A DNA stretch of 64,000 nucleotides from Otis tarda. Taxonomy: Eukaryota; Chordata; Aves; Otidiformes; Otididae. Below, one piece after another: positions 14,301 to 26,908 of the stretch. The stretch is taken from positions 128,034,190 to 128,098,189 of the forward strand of contig CM048553.1 of assembly GCA_026413225.1 (NCBI GenBank), written 5' to 3'. The position numbers and the translations under genes were made by a program. Position 1 is the stretch's first letter, and each line of letters opens with the position of its first letter. The notes under the pieces were generated by a model. It was not told the origin of the DNA. It did no database searches and was given only the letters and a program-made list of their open reading frames with translations.

Positions 14301-17300
14301 CCAGTGCCTGTGGTTTTTGTCTTCATTTCTGTGTCTCAAATGAGATGAATCATGCTACTATAAAGAAAAGGCATGACTGCAACACACCTGCAGTGAGTGG
14401 GACTTTCACATCCTTAATTCCCCGGAAATCTTCATGACTGTGTGTAAACATGTTTGTAACAAAGCAGAAATAAAATTTCGTGTGTACTTAGACACAGAAA
14501 TAAGATGCAATGGTGGCAGAAAAAAAAAATGCTTAAATTGGAATTATGGGGGTCACTTCTTTCAAAAGTTTCATAGTAAAAGTTTCTCTTGAAGGTGACC
14601 TTGTTTTCTAAGTCCAGCTGGAAACAGTTGACCACTTTCCTGATTTTAAGACCAAACTTAACTCTAAGCGCACTTGCAAAATCTGTCTCTCTGGAGTTAA
14701 CTAATGTAGTTTAAACCAATCCTTTGTGCAATTATATAATTTTTTCCTTCACAATGAGCTCATAACTTTATTCCATAAGAGGATATTGTGATATGCTCCT
14801 TTCCAGTTTGTCTGAACCTAATTACTGCAGAAGATTTGGCTTGCAGTGTGAGAACTGTGAAGAATATTCTAAAAATCCTTTCAAGTATAGATCTGTAGGT
14901 ATCTCCCTCCTAAAATCTATGGAATAACATAACGGAAAATGGTATGGAGACATTTATGCTGCTTATTAACTATATTGTGTCGGAATCATTGCCATAAAAA
15001 AAAAAAATCAAAGGCTGGATTCAAAATGAGATTATTATGGTAGCTGGAGGTATATTTTGAGCTGATGGAACCCACTGAGTACACTAGGGTTGAAAAATAG
15101 TCTTGTCCAGCCACTTTTACCCTCTTTTTTCCTTAGCCTTGTTTGCACAAAAGCTGTGTGTAAGTGCTCTCGCAGTGAACCAGACAGGGTAAAGTTTCAC
15201 TTATTTACTACTTTAAGATAATAAAGTAATCTGCAAACAAGCATAATTTACCTGATATGCACGTTAGTGAATTCTGCTCTGCTGGCCTTTTTACTTTCAC
15301 TCATTGTAGGCACTTCTGGAATTGCAATGTGGTGCTGTAAGTCTTACTCCACAGTAAGAGGTACTTTCAGTGTCACAAGAAAGTCCCACAAAGGGTTCTC
15401 TCCCTCTTGAGGAATACTACTCTGTATTCACCTCACATAACACGGCCTCTTTACAGATTACAAATGTCATTCAAGTCAAACCAGTCTGGTAGTGAGTCTC
15501 CTCTAAATAAACTTTCTTTTATTCCCCTGGTCTTAAAGTATGTTCACTGTCTCTTTATTTTCTTTGGTCTTTTGTGTGCAGCTAAGATTTATAAGGACTC
15601 CCGTTACAAGCTGTAGGTTTTCTTACATCAGTCCTTTTGGTCTCAAGACCTTGGAACAGAGAATTTACAGTGGCCATAAAATGGACCCCCCCAAAATACA
15701 ACCCACCTTTGCAAATGTTCTGAATTTGACATGGAAAACCAGTGGGATGAAAGGCTGTTCCCACTATTCTCCATGCAGAAAACCAGCTCCTGTCTACCAT
15801 TAAAATTAGCTAGGAGCCTACTTCAACTCTCTTTTTAGAAGTTAGAGGAAATTCTCACCGCCGAGAGGGTCTTCATCTGTACCTTTGTAGAGAGCCAAGC
15901 TGCCTTGAGATCTGAGAAACTTTCATCTTCAGGAAAATTCAAGCACAGCTCCCAGACTTCTGCATGTCTAAGGGAGCTGTATTTCTTCATGGAACATAAT
16001 GGAATATTCTAAACAAAATATGGAAACCTGTTATAAATAAACCTAATTAAGCATTTTCAGATGAATAAACAGTAGTTTTATAACCCTTGCTATGAAATCT
16101 CATAATCTTATAATTAATTCCATGTTTAATATAAAAATGACAGTTTGATGAAGTTGCTTTGAGGATTAAATAGGGAAATGTGCCACATGCAGTTTTTCTG
16201 CTCAGTACACTACAGATCTTACTTGGGAATGACATCACACTAAATAAAAAGATAATGTGTGCTAAATAATGATGAACCTAGTACCTTACATATAATTTCA
16301 GTTTTCAGAACCGAGCTTCCAAAAGTTCTTTTGGTTTACATTTCCCAAAACTGGTCATCTCAGTCTGAAGCAGCATCTGTACAGTCTATGAAAGGTAAGA
16401 AAGTGAAAATCAGACTTTGGTTTGCTTAGGATATATTCCAAGATTATATGACTTGTGTGAGGTATGTTTCCCACTGTTACTAGCACTCTGGATGAGATCT
16501 TAATTGATCTCTTGTTCTTTCTTTTCTGAGCAGAATGAAGTCTTTGAAGATGAATACTGGCTCATAAACTAAATGCTTTCAGCTGTTGCTGCTGCACATA
16601 ACAATTCCTAAGAAGATTTTTGTCAGTTGTTTAGAGATTTCCTTGTTTTTACGGAGAAGAAAATGTTGTAGTTTAACCCTTAAACAACTCCTGTATAACC
16701 TTACAAGTCACACTATATGTCTACAGCAGAAGTTTAACAGCTGGAGAAGGGAAGGATGCTTTAGTAAGACAAAGGAGTTAAAAGCGTGAACACATGACTA
16801 GATGCAGGATTTATTATGGCCTCATGCAGGAGGTCATATTCATTGGTTAAATTGGTCAATTCTATACTTAAAAACTACAAATGAATAAATAGACTCAAAT
16901 ATCACTACTGTGTGTATATGTAGTAGCTAGGTGAGAAATGGTTGCAGGACAAGACCAACATACAGCTTGCTGACACAACACAAAGTAGCATCTATCTTTC
17001 ATAGAAATACATTTCAAGCCTTTCCTTTCCTCCAGAAAGGATTGACATGCTACATGGTACAGCTGGCAGATTGGCTTGGCTTGATAATGCTTGATGAAAT
17101 GGTTTATTTGGAAACTCCTCAGTACATAAAATAAGCTAAATGAAAAGCAGAAGTACAGTGGGGTGAGAAGGAATATGCTGGGGAGTCAGACAAGCCTGAG
17201 TTGAAACCTTCCTGTAGTAGAGCTTTGCCTCTCTGCCTTTCTCTCTTCAGAGAAGCAGGGCACAATATTCTGTGTGTCTGCCTTGCTGGAGCCACTAATG

Positions 17301-20300
17301 GCAATCTGCACATTACTTAATACATTTACCTATAAGATGTAGCTATTGGTTAGTGGTTTTGTGTTGAAGTACATATGAACATGAAGGCATTTATTTATCT
17401 AAAAATGGTCAAGACTCCAAGTACAGTTTACAGATAACTTGCTGTACAACCAGTCTTCTGCTCTGTAATCATCCTTATGTCCTCCACTCTTATGTCATAT
17501 ATCTTGAACCACACACCTGCCATGTTCTTCTACTGAAGCCCCAAACCCATTCTCTATATAATTTCAACTGCATATTCACCCTTTTTCATCTGCCTCTCAA
17601 GCTCATAACACACATGCGAGTATTTTCTCACTTCTTGTAGTCCACTCTTTTGATCCTTTTCACCAAGATAGCAGATTGCTTCAGGTACCTTTCAGCCCTA
17701 CAGACATCATATTGACCTTGCCCTCGGGCAGCAAGAGGCTGGGGAGCAACTAATGGGAGGTAACTGGAGTGTGGGAGCCTTGTGACTGCTGGCTGGAGTT
17801 ATTGTGGGGTCCACAACCAGGGGAAAGGGAAAAGAGAAACTGAGATCTCCAATGCTTCTGGTGTTGGACCTAAAACTCGCTTTAATTTATTAACTGGTAT
17901 GGACAAAATGATAAGATCTTAAACTTCCATTTTATTGTTTGCTTCCACCCTCTGGAAGCTTTCTCTGTTAGGAAATCACTTAAGTAGCCATTGAAAGTCT
18001 TGGATGAGGTGGGTGAACAAACATGTGGTTAGCTAAAGTAGGAAAAAAAGAGAAATTCAGATGGAGAATGCAGAACAAGTAGTGAAAACTGGGGCAGGTT
18101 TGGGAATAGCAGGAAAAAAAAAAGATCTGTGAAATCCAGGGGACTTGCCTAGGTGCTGGGAAGTACCTGGGTTTCCCCAGTCTCCCTGTTCCTCCACTGA
18201 CAGCAGACATCTCAGCCACTTCTTGACCAAACTTCAGGTCTTGTCCCCTCTGTCCGATGTATATAACAACTGACATCCCACTACTGTTACCAGCTGCAGC
18301 TCAGACAGTTCATACTGCAGACTGAGGAATTCTTACCTTGATAATACGCTTTTTAAGAATTTGCAGGGAACGTTTGGTTTTCTTTTGTAGATTTAACAGC
18401 TTCCTCTGTCCCCAGCAGGTAAATCACATACATGAGACTGCCTTTGGGTGCAAACTCATGCAACTGCAAGATAGAAAATACCAGAAAGGTGTTTGTTTGC
18501 TATTTTCCCAAAATTAATTTAATCCTTCAGTGATTTGCTTTTAGACTATCTGTAACTTCCATAATCATGTACTACTTTCCTGCAAGATCTCTGCCTCATT
18601 CAGTGCAGCGAGTAGTTATTTAATGAGCAACAACTTCATCTTTTCTCCTCTTTGTGTTTCTCTTAGCCTTACTGTGTGCTACCTTGCTACAAAACCCACA
18701 CTAGTTTCATGGAGTTTTCTGTAAGACTAATCACTTAGAGTTTTCTTTTTAAAGCACTTTAAAAACAAAAAAAAATATTTTTTCCCATTGCCGTAATGTA
18801 AAGGATTAATTTTATGAAGATTTTCTAGAAAGTATCAATCCAAACTTTAAAATACTAAGACAGATTTTTTTTTTACTTTACAATACTAAGATGGACTTTT
18901 TTTAAAGTAGCCCATTCATTTCAGATACTCAGTTCCAGACTCATAACTTGAACACAGAGTGATAAGAAGCTTCCACCAAGTGAGCAGCTGTGATGAATGT
19001 GAATAACAGACATTGCTGAGCAACATCTAGTTGTTCAAAGGGCACAAATGTAACTTAACATGAGAACAATCTTTCTTTCCCAACACTTTACTATACTATG
19101 CCTTGTGTTTCTTTCAACTTCTGCAGCAAGCAGAAGTCTTGCAAGCAATAGGTACCTATATTCAAATGAGTCCTGGGTAATGGTCTACTCTACCCAGCCA
19201 ATTGGACAGTAGTCCTGAAGAAAAAATAGTACATCACAGTCTTTAATTTCACAGTCTTTTGACTGTGCTTGCAGCAGGATACTAGCCTACAGCTACTTCG
19301 GCAGTCTTATCACTGATTTCCCTTAAATGTTGCAACCTTAAATTTTTTTGTAATGTGTTTTCTTTAACAAGTTTCTATTCTTTTTCAAGAGGTTTGCTAA
19401 ATTAACTATGACTTTGCAAGTCAAAGGAAATGTTCTGGTTTAATTCCCCTATGTTTTCTTACATATTTGTAAGTATTTTATTGTGTAACAATATGAAAAA
19501 AATTTTCAGAATATCTCCACTACCACTATCATATGTAGTGGTTCAGTTCTCCTGCATAATACTTTCATGAAAGTTGAGGCAGAAGTAGGAATGGAACATT
19601 GTTCAGTAACTATACCTGAAATAAAACAAGATATTAGTGTTCTATGTTGATATTTTTCTTGCTACAGTTAACTTTAACACATGGCACTGCACTAAATTTG
19701 TGGAGCACCTGACCATTATGTACTGCTAATATGTTGGAGAATGTGCTGAAGATGTCAATTCTGTACTTATTTGTGAAACTTCTAGCAGTTCATAACCAAT
19801 GCTTTGCCTTAGATGTCACAAAATCAAATCCTTATTATACCCCAGGAGTTCCATATTAGGCTGGAATTCCAATGGAAATTCATGAGGGACTTTCTGTCTG
19901 TGGGGTTTTGTAATGTGGCTATGAATACCACTAAGAATGTTTTTCTTAAAAGCTGAATATCCACACATGCCCTATCGGTAAACCACTGGGTTGCTGAATT
20001 AAGATTTTATTTACCACTGGAATAAATATACTACCCGGTATACACATAGTTGGGAACCACATATGGGAACCAGTCGTAGACTATATCAACATCAGTTAAG
20101 TTGCTTGCTGTTAGTGCTGTGCGTTAGTATTGGGAAGTATGTATTTAAAATCATTAACTTTGCCGGTTAATCTCTTCCTTTGAGCATCTTGGTCCTTCCA
20201 GACCAGTACTTCCAAACCTTGGAAGTATTTTGCTGTCCAGCAAATTGTGGTTTGAACTTGTTTTTAGAGAAAATTCCACCATCTTACATGGATTTACTTT

Positions 20301-20640
20301 TTTTTTTTTTTTCTTAGTGTGATATTTGTTTCAACATTCATGTTGTCAAAACAGATTTTGACAACCTAAGATTTTCATAAAAGGAAGACATATACAAGGC
20401 AGAGATGGATGGGTTTTTATTGAACTCTCTCATTTAACAAAAAATAATTATGATGCTCTTAAGCCTTCCCTCCCCCCCGCCCCCAAAGAATCTATTACCA
20501 TAGACTACATATAACTTCTGGAAAAAAGGAGTAAAATGCATTGGTCTTACTTGATAATATCAGTAATGAGAAATGATCCTCTGAATAAAACCTTTTTGAA
20601 TATTTGAATATTTTAATAAGTCATTTGCAATTTTTCCAGC
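11351..20640. other. AT-rich non-coding stretch, no gene recognised
   Basis: Nothing here is supported as a gene. It holds homopolymer runs and a small AT/AC-rich tract near 12880-12925. Near 18851-18905 there is an imperfect duplication in which the AATACTAAGA motif recurs 31 bases later. Segment 17690-17860 is richer in G+C than its surroundings and could be an unrecognised repeat, but no family signature was identified. Confidence 0.55.
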
Positions 20641-20865
20641 TTATTTATGGCCATAACCATTTGATACCATATATTTTTTAAAAAGTTGGTAGTTGACACT
20701 AGCTGTTACACCTGTCATAATATCTATTTACAATATATACATCCTCTCTGCCAAGTTAGGTCATAGTTTACAATGTGGTTAGTACTGAATTCACAACATG
20801 GCACGATTCTGTACAACAATCCGAACTTGTGAAACCAACTAAATGGTGGTAATCTTATAGGGAGT

Positions 20866-20871
20866 TTTATT
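20866..20871 (-). promoter_or_regulatory. Possible poly(A) signal for the candidate minus-strand gene
   Basis: The plus strand reads TTTATT, giving AATAAA on the minus strand about 690 bases downstream of the proposed stop codon at 21562. No other AATAAA was noticed between the two. The assignment depends entirely on the exon model being right, and chance occurrence of this hexamer is common. Confidence 0.2.
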
Positions 20872-21561
20872 AAGCTGCAGCTACACATGGGGATATTGGA
20901 AATATGTTGCTGAAGTGAAACTAAGATTTATATAATTAATCATTTTGAAATGAATTTTCTTCTCTGTGTGTGTGTTTTTGTTCAGGATAATTAGCTAACC
21001 ACAGTTTGTTTATATAAGGTGTGTGTAATCTGTTTATAGAGCATGGCAGCTGACATAATGTAGCTCTTGGCGAGCTGTGACATTCCCTTCCCACAAGTAA
21101 CATTTGAAATGATAAAACAACATTCAGATGAATAATTCCCCACCAGGTAAAAATCATTACAACCCACATTCTCTAATAATATTTTCAATCCACCTTGTTA
21201 AACCTTTCCGCAGGAGCAAACACAGGTACAACCCCATTTGCTGTAACTGTAGACCAATTCTTCAGCCAGCCTGGGGCCCCACAAACGTGTCTGAAGTAAG
21301 TTTACTGTTGCTGAGAAGTGCGTTTGTTGTAGTCCAAAATGTTCTGTTACGATCCAGACAAACAGAATGACATTTGATTAGGGGATTAGAAACATGAGCA
21401 CACAGGTCTCATGCCATTCAGATGGAAATATGACATATTAGACCACGGGGAGTTTGAGCCAAAGTATTTACCGTGGCTGAGACTCACATCATTGTGTTTA
21501 GGCTCGCAAAGGCTCTCTTCAAGATCACCCTATGCTGCTCAGAGGAGAGCTTTCAGAAACC

Positions 21562-21662
21562 CTAGGATATCAAACTTCTCTTTCTGATGGCCTCAAAAAT
21601 ATGCATGTTTTTTGAATCAGGATCCATGTGAATGTCTTCTTCCTGGACTAGTGTATTTTTCC
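21562..21662 (-). CDS. Candidate terminal exon: short cytoplasmic tail and stop
   Basis: On the minus strand a good acceptor (a pyrimidine-containing stretch ending CATACTGCAG, AG at 21663-21664) is followed by two phase bases, 32 sense codons and a TAG stop at 21562-21564. The peptide is polar, with an acidic part (VQEEDIHMDPDS) and a basic end (EAIRKRSLIS). This suits a cytoplasmic tail. Its phase fits the donor of the membrane-segment exon at 22056. The protein family is not recognised. A 100-base open stretch could arise by chance, so the support comes from the phase match and from its position directly after the hydrophobic segment. Confidence 0.33.
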
Positions 21663-22055
21663 CTGCAGTATGGTAAAGCAAGGACCACATAAATATCACT
21701 CTGGGCTCTGCTCTGCAGGGAAGTGTCTGTGTGAAGGTGGACCATGGACATACCGAGAGCAGCTTCTGGGAGAGAGGCCGTGCCAACAGCAGCTAAAGCT
21801 GATGTTTACGGCTCTATCTTTGATTTGCAGAAGAAACACTGATCCCTTTTGTCGGGATAGAGTACACTTCAACAGGCCTATATTTGGTGGAGCCAAACCT
21901 CTGGGGGAAAGGTAACCTGGCAAAAGCAATGACTGCTGAGGATCAGAGTTGCTGGCCCCTAAACAGCATAAACACATGTAGTAGGAGGATCCAAACTTGG
22001 GTAAATTATCCAGTGAAATGGTCTGGCAAGGGTCCAAGAGCTGAGCTGTGAACAC

Positions 22056-22215
22056 CTCCTTCCTTCAGTCTACAGTGGCAAAGCCAAGATAAAGAAGAAA
22101 GGACAGTCAAAACAAGCAACCATATTAACAAAAGAGTGTGGAGAAACACCACCTCTCCTTGTGCAGTGTATTTTTCCCCAAGATAAAATAGCTTTCTAGT
22201 CTTCATGCTTTCAGC
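22056..22215 (-). CDS. Candidate exon encoding a transmembrane segment
   Basis: After a long pyrimidine-rich acceptor (CTCTTTGCTTTGTTG...GAGCCAG), 53 codons are open on the minus strand in phase 0. A short polar part (MKTRKLFYLGEKYTAQGE) is followed by about 25 hydrophobic residues (core HTLLLIWLLVLTVLSSLSWL) and then the cysteine/basic stop-transfer-like CHCRLKEG. The donor is G|GTGTTC at 22050-22055, a weak but usable GT site, leaving one base that fits the terminal exon. The layout of short polar lead, membrane helix, basic residues and acidic tail is that of a single-pass membrane protein with its N-terminus outside. The family is unknown. The junction with the exon upstream is unresolved. 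Confidence 0.38.
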
Positions 22216-22906
22216 CTGGCTCTCAGGACATAACAACAAAGCAAAGAGACAAAGAGATGTTGGTGGCTTTTTCTACAGATTTCTGTTATTGAGAACCTCC
22301 TCCCACACTGAAGGAAAGTCATTGCCCTATAGCATCTCCCAGTATTGAAGCAGCACTGGTGTACGTATACAAGTGCATATGTTTGATCTGGAATCCATGT
22401 GCTATCCAGCCTCTCACAGTCACCCCATTGCACAGCCTGCAGGGTCCTTCTGACTTGGAAATTCAATTTACAGTGTTCACTAATGCTGGCCCTACCCATC
22501 TGTGGACTTTTTTAGATGATGACTTGATCTTGCAACTACTGGTTACTGATGGTAGCATCTCTTTTATCTTACCTTGGTAGCACAGCCCCACACTTGAATG
22601 CAAATGAACTAGATGCTTGTCAGCTCTGAGCTGCAAACTCCCTCAGCATGCTCAAACGATCCATTTTTGCTGTGCCTCCAGCCGAAAAGCCAAAAGACAG
22701 TGGAAAGTATCATGTTCTGCAAGTGAGTGACCTTGGTGCTGAACTCTACAGTGGCAGTAACCGTGGGTGAGTGATTGCAGTTACCCTTCCCATTGCCGTA
22801 CTGCTGCAATTCAAGACCCAACAGGCACAGGTGAAACAGGACAGTGACAGTTTTCTTTGGCTGGAAAGACATGTCATAAGTGATCCTTAGCTGGTACAAC
22901 AGTTAC
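22216..22906 (-). other. Unresolved part of the candidate minus-strand gene
   Basis: No open, phase-compatible exon joins 22907 to 22215. Protein-like text is present but changes frame. One frame holds QPKKTVTVLFHLCLLGLE and later TVTATVEFSTKVTHLQ. Another holds FGFSAGGTAKMDRLSMLREF and continues through a TGA to a strong donor (CCAAG|GTAAGA, GT at 22571-22572). A third is rich in cysteine (22260-22450). Either this is a broken exon, which would make the locus a pseudogene, or the exons here are short and were mis-assigned. Confidence 0.35.
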
Positions 22907-23085
22907 CTTGATGTGAATTGAGACTTATGTGCAATCGAGGATCTACTCCAAGGAGAAAAGTTCCAGCTTTATTGAAGTAATTGGAAATGTTGCTATTTAA
23001 TTCAGTAACAGTCAGGCTGTGAGTCCCAATGTCTGAGGGAATAGGATGATGGCAACTCAAAGCTGGAAGAGTTGTATTTTTCTTA
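22907..23085 (-). CDS. Candidate exon: PKD/Ig-like beta-sandwich segment
   Basis: On the minus strand a strong acceptor (pyrimidine tract CCTTCTACCTCATTC... ending CTGCAG) opens a segment of one phase base, 59 codons and one phase base, ending at donor CAAG|GTAACT. The peptide includes SLTVTELNSNISNYFNKAGT followed by FLLGVD. The Y-F-x-K-A-G-T-F pattern resembles the end of PKD-type beta-sandwich domains (usual form H-x-Y-x-x-x-G-x-Y/F-x-V). It carries a potential N-glycosylation site (NIS), fitting an extracellular position. The phase joins exactly to the exon at 23201-23433 across a 115-base intron. The domain call rests on a short motif only. Confidence 0.4.
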
Positions 23086-23200
23086 CTGCAGGTAGGGCTG
23101 GGATGGATGTAAGAATGAGGTAGAAGGGCAATGTGGAAGGAGGATGAGTCATTTTTTCAATAGTTTGGACTGTGAGATGTGCACTATGCTTACCAAGCAC

Positions 23201-23433
23201 CTGCCATACTGTACAGTATAGCTGATTGCAAATGCTCTTCCTGCTGAAAACAAGCTGCCACAGCAATGGTACAGACTGTAGTGTATGCTGGTTTCTCTGA
23301 GCAGGATGTTCTCATAGTCCTTCCTCTTTAGTATCAACCTGTGACTGTTCAGTCCCCTGATGAGTAGGTGGACTCTCAAGGTTTCCTCATGGTGTGTCTC
23401 ATGCAAGAGTGGCAGATATTTTCTTGCTAATAC
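23201..23433 (-). CDS. Candidate exon of unidentified membrane protein
   Basis: This segment has 77 open codons plus two phase bases on the minus strand. It starts after the acceptor ACCTACAG and ends at CAG|GTGCTT; a second GT, TTG|GTAAGC, lies seven bases further on. The peptide alternates hydrophobic and polar residues as in beta-rich extracellular proteins (for example ETLRVHLLIRGLNSHRLILK, then AFAISYTVQYG) and contains a Cys pair. The open frame actually continues upstream to a stop near 23577, 143 codons in total. No family is recognised. It joins in phase with the exons on both sides (26432-26509 and 22907-23085). Confidence 0.4.
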
Positions 23434-26431
23434 CTGTAGGTATGTGTACCTGAAATATTTATCCTTAGTTCTTTTAGCCTTTTTGAGGGTATGTGTTGTG
23501 AATGTACTCTGTCTTCTGGAAATGTCCAGTATTTGACCAGAATATTGAAAGAGTGGAATATGACGTGACCTATAGATTTATTTAGGAGAACATTCCTGCA
23601 CGACAGTTATGTTTACACTGAGTGTGTATCCTCAAGCCCACACTTAAAATGTAGATCAAACAGTATTGCCAACACGTATTTTTTCCTTATTGAGAGTTTC
23701 TCCAAATATGGAATCATATTTGCTGTTCTGCCAGTATTCTTGCAGCAGTGTCTGGTTTATATTTCCATGCAATTCCTCTTGTTAAAGAAAGAAAGAAAAG
23801 CATAATGGTCAATGTCTGGCTGAAATGTGCAACAAGCATATTGACTCTATCATTATTTCAGCTGAGTAAATGATAAATAAATATGCAAAGAGTATGCAGT
23901 GGTGAAGCCTAGGGTATAATGCTGCTGTTCTACCATTTCTAATGTGCTCAGGTGACACTAAGGTAGTCATATAATGGTAGTGAACAGAAAGTGGGCATTT
24001 AAGTAGTCTGCTCTCAAGCTATTTAATATGCAGTGTAGTGCTCAGAATCCTGCAACAGTGGTGATGTAGATGAATAGCTGAGTCTTGCATGTTTGATTCA
24101 TAGCTTGCTAATAATATGTGATCAGTTAAACAGCACAAAATGAATACATAACATTATTTAATCAGTTAGAAATCACAAAATTTACTAAATGATAGGGTAA
24201 GGAAAATTGAATTTGTTCAGCTCTTTGTCATCGCAGAACACTCCAAGCTAGACTTTAATTTTCATTATTGGGTCAAGTTACAGTGTCAAGTCTACTTCAT
24301 GGGCATTTATGAAAGGCACATTTAACAATCTTAATTAGGGAAAAGCTCCGATTTTTCCTGAAGACTCGTAAGAAGTTGCACAAAGAATGAAATAATCTTA
24401 GGCTGCTGATCTGGAAAGAGCTTTCTTTTTTGGCATTCTTTATACCATAAAAGGGCAAAAGCCCAGCATCTGTGATGTTACTCAGTTCAGTGTATTTCAT
24501 CCTCTTCAAAAGACTTCATTTCTCTGGACAACCAAACCCCATTAATCTAGGGAAAAAGAGTCAGCACTTAATAATAGAATGTATCTTTATTGAGCACTTA
24601 AACTGTGGCCAGGAAAAGCAAATACACTCTGCATCAACCCAGTGCAGAGAAGTGGAATATAAATGTTGCAGAGCTTATCTATGGAAGCATGTTGTAATTT
24701 TTCTGAGGTTTCTATCAAACTTTTAATCAAAACCATAGCTGAAATTGGCCCACATTACTGTGATCATTTTTGAATGTTCTGTTCTGTAAAGTCTAGCACA
24801 GAGATTTATAATGTTTGAACACTAGTACTCTTGCCAAAAGTCACAAGAAAGTTGCAGGCTTCAGACACACATCATCAATACATGTTATATATCCACTTCA
24901 GAAGCAAAGGGAAGTCCATTGGCGATGGCCACAAATGCACTCCAGTGGCTAGAACCAACGATGCTGATAAAGTTGCAAGATGATCTGGGAAATGTATTAC
25001 TTTAATGAATAAGGAGGAATGTATTCACAAAGACCAGCTGCAGACTAGGTAGGCTAAAGACCCGTATTATCTCCTGTAAAAGTAACTTCGGAACACCTAT
25101 AGTTAGAGTTCTGCTCTAAATTGCCCTACAGAATGGCAGCACTGATTTAATACGTTGCTTAGTGACATGTGGTTTTCCTATTCATCCACTCTTCTTAGCA
25201 CAGTTGGCCATTGTGCCTCTTACCTTTCCTACACACAGCAGTAATGTGAGAATCATACCAATATATCAAGATAATCTCCATATATGACCCATAATGTCTA
25301 CTGCACATACCTGAATTTCATGTTTAAAACTTCTTCAGGCAGAAGGATCATAGTACTGCCATGAGCTTTACTTTAGGCTTGCTCCTTGTTTTGTTATCTT
25401 CAGTGCATAAAAACAAGCATGTGCTTGCGTGTTCTGATGGACCATGGAGGAAGATTTGTCTGTTGGCAGTAGGCAAGTGTCTTTTTCCTGATAATGCATC
25501 TACTAGAATAGCTATTAATCTAGTGATTTCATATAGCACTAGATTTTATATACTCACATCTAAAACACATATCTCATATTTCAGCTATTTTTGGTTTATA
25601 TTAGAAGTGCAGAAATGAACACAACAGCCCAAACAAAAACCAGAAGAGAGGTTTACCTAACACCACAGCTGGTACTTTCATACAGATCGTGATATCATAA
25701 AAATGCTGTAAGAATTATCAAAAAAAAGAAAAAATACAGGTACATAATTATATAATGTTAATGAAGAGATTATTTAGAAAATTATAATAGTTAAACATTC
25801 CCTCCTTAAAAGTTTTGAGAAATACAAGTTGATCAGAAAATACAAAATATTATAGAGTATAAATTAAGGAAAGGAGAGACTATGATTATCATATATTGAT
25901 ACTTATTTTTTCAAGGTAGAACGTTGTATGTTGTTGTGTTTTGATAATGGAGTAAACATAGAGAACTAACTTTATGTAGCAAGTAGTAAGCAATGCAAAA
26001 TGTCAGGTTTTTTAACTAGTGGATTGACAAGTTAGTTCTTTGCTTCTAATTAAAGAGAGGTAGAAAATACAAAGAATATGTATATGGCAATAAGATGAAA
26101 TATCGAATTAATTTTGTGAGGCATACCAAATTTGGGAAAATGTAATTCAGTTGGTTCTTTTTTTTTCCTAAACTCCTATCTCATTGGGCATTGGCTTTGG
26201 AGCAACTCCATCCTGTACTCAATTTTCAAAGAATTTCCATCTGGTTTCATGATATTGGCCCAGTGTTTTAAAGGTAAATAGGCATTCAAGCACACAAGAT
26301 ACTTTGCAGAGTTAACTGACCACGATCAGGGCTTTCTGAGACAGTCACATAGTCAACTGGGGGAAAAACTGACTCATTTCTATGAAGCATCCAGCTTCAT
26401 TTTCCTTCGTGTAGCCAAGACCCCAAATTAC

Positions 26432-26509
26432 CCTGATGTGCTTGGCTGAATATGTGATGAATAGGTTGGCTAGAGGAAGGAGCTGGTACTGTCTATAATT
26501 TCCATGTAC
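26432..26509 (-). CDS. Candidate short exon of unidentified membrane protein
   Basis: On the minus strand a C-rich acceptor (GGACCCCCCCAGAG) precedes 26 open codons, phase 0 at both ends, with donor CAGG|GTAATT. The peptide starts VHGNYRQYQLLPLANLFITY. If the upstream CAG is used as the acceptor instead, the phase-0 frame hits a TAG, so the GAG acceptor is preferred. Such a short exon is weak evidence alone. It is listed because its phases link the exon at 26733-26908 with the one at 23201-23433. Confidence 0.28.
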
Positions 26510-26732
26510 CTCTGGGGGGGTCCGCATGAGGAAATCTCAAGCAATAATTGGAAGACTCTTCACATGAAGTAGTTCAGGATTATTATTTTTCTGGTTGTTT
26601 TTTTTTGTTTTTTTTTTTTTAAATAAATAGCATAAAGTGCTTTGGACAGCAGAAGTAGTAAGTGATGAAAATTCCTTCAAAACAGTACACTGTTCCCTGC
26701 CTAACATACACTTCTTCACTTTTGATGCTTAC

Positions 26733-26908
26733 CTGGCTCCTCTCCCTGTAGCAGCAGAACAGCTTAAGTCTTTCATGCCTCTGTTTAAAAGCAGCTCTGT
26801 AAATTAAGGGAATAGTGGTGTTTACATCTAAATGGCTGGATGAGGGGACCTTCCAGGCTCCTGAGTCCTCAGTAAGACCCCACTGTACACGAGTCCACTC
26901 CAGGGTTT
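26733..26908 (-). CDS. Candidate exon with canonical splice sites
   Basis: This is the best-formed exon of the set. A textbook acceptor (GGATTTTCTTTCTCCAG) is followed by two phase bases, 58 open codons and the near-perfect donor AGCCAG|GTAAGC (GT at 26731-26732). The peptide runs from TLEWTRVQWGLTEDSGAWKV through NTTIPLIYRAAF and contains a potential N-glycosylation site (NTT), suggesting an extracellular domain. The frame is interrupted by TAG upstream of the acceptor, as expected for intron. Its start phase matches the one-base remainder of the exon at 33084-33253. The family is not recognised. Confidence 0.42.

Noticed and set aside
17690..17860. Locally GC-richer block, considered as an LTR fragment
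   Set aside because: No terminal TG/CA, poly(A) signal, target duplication or known LTR word was found.
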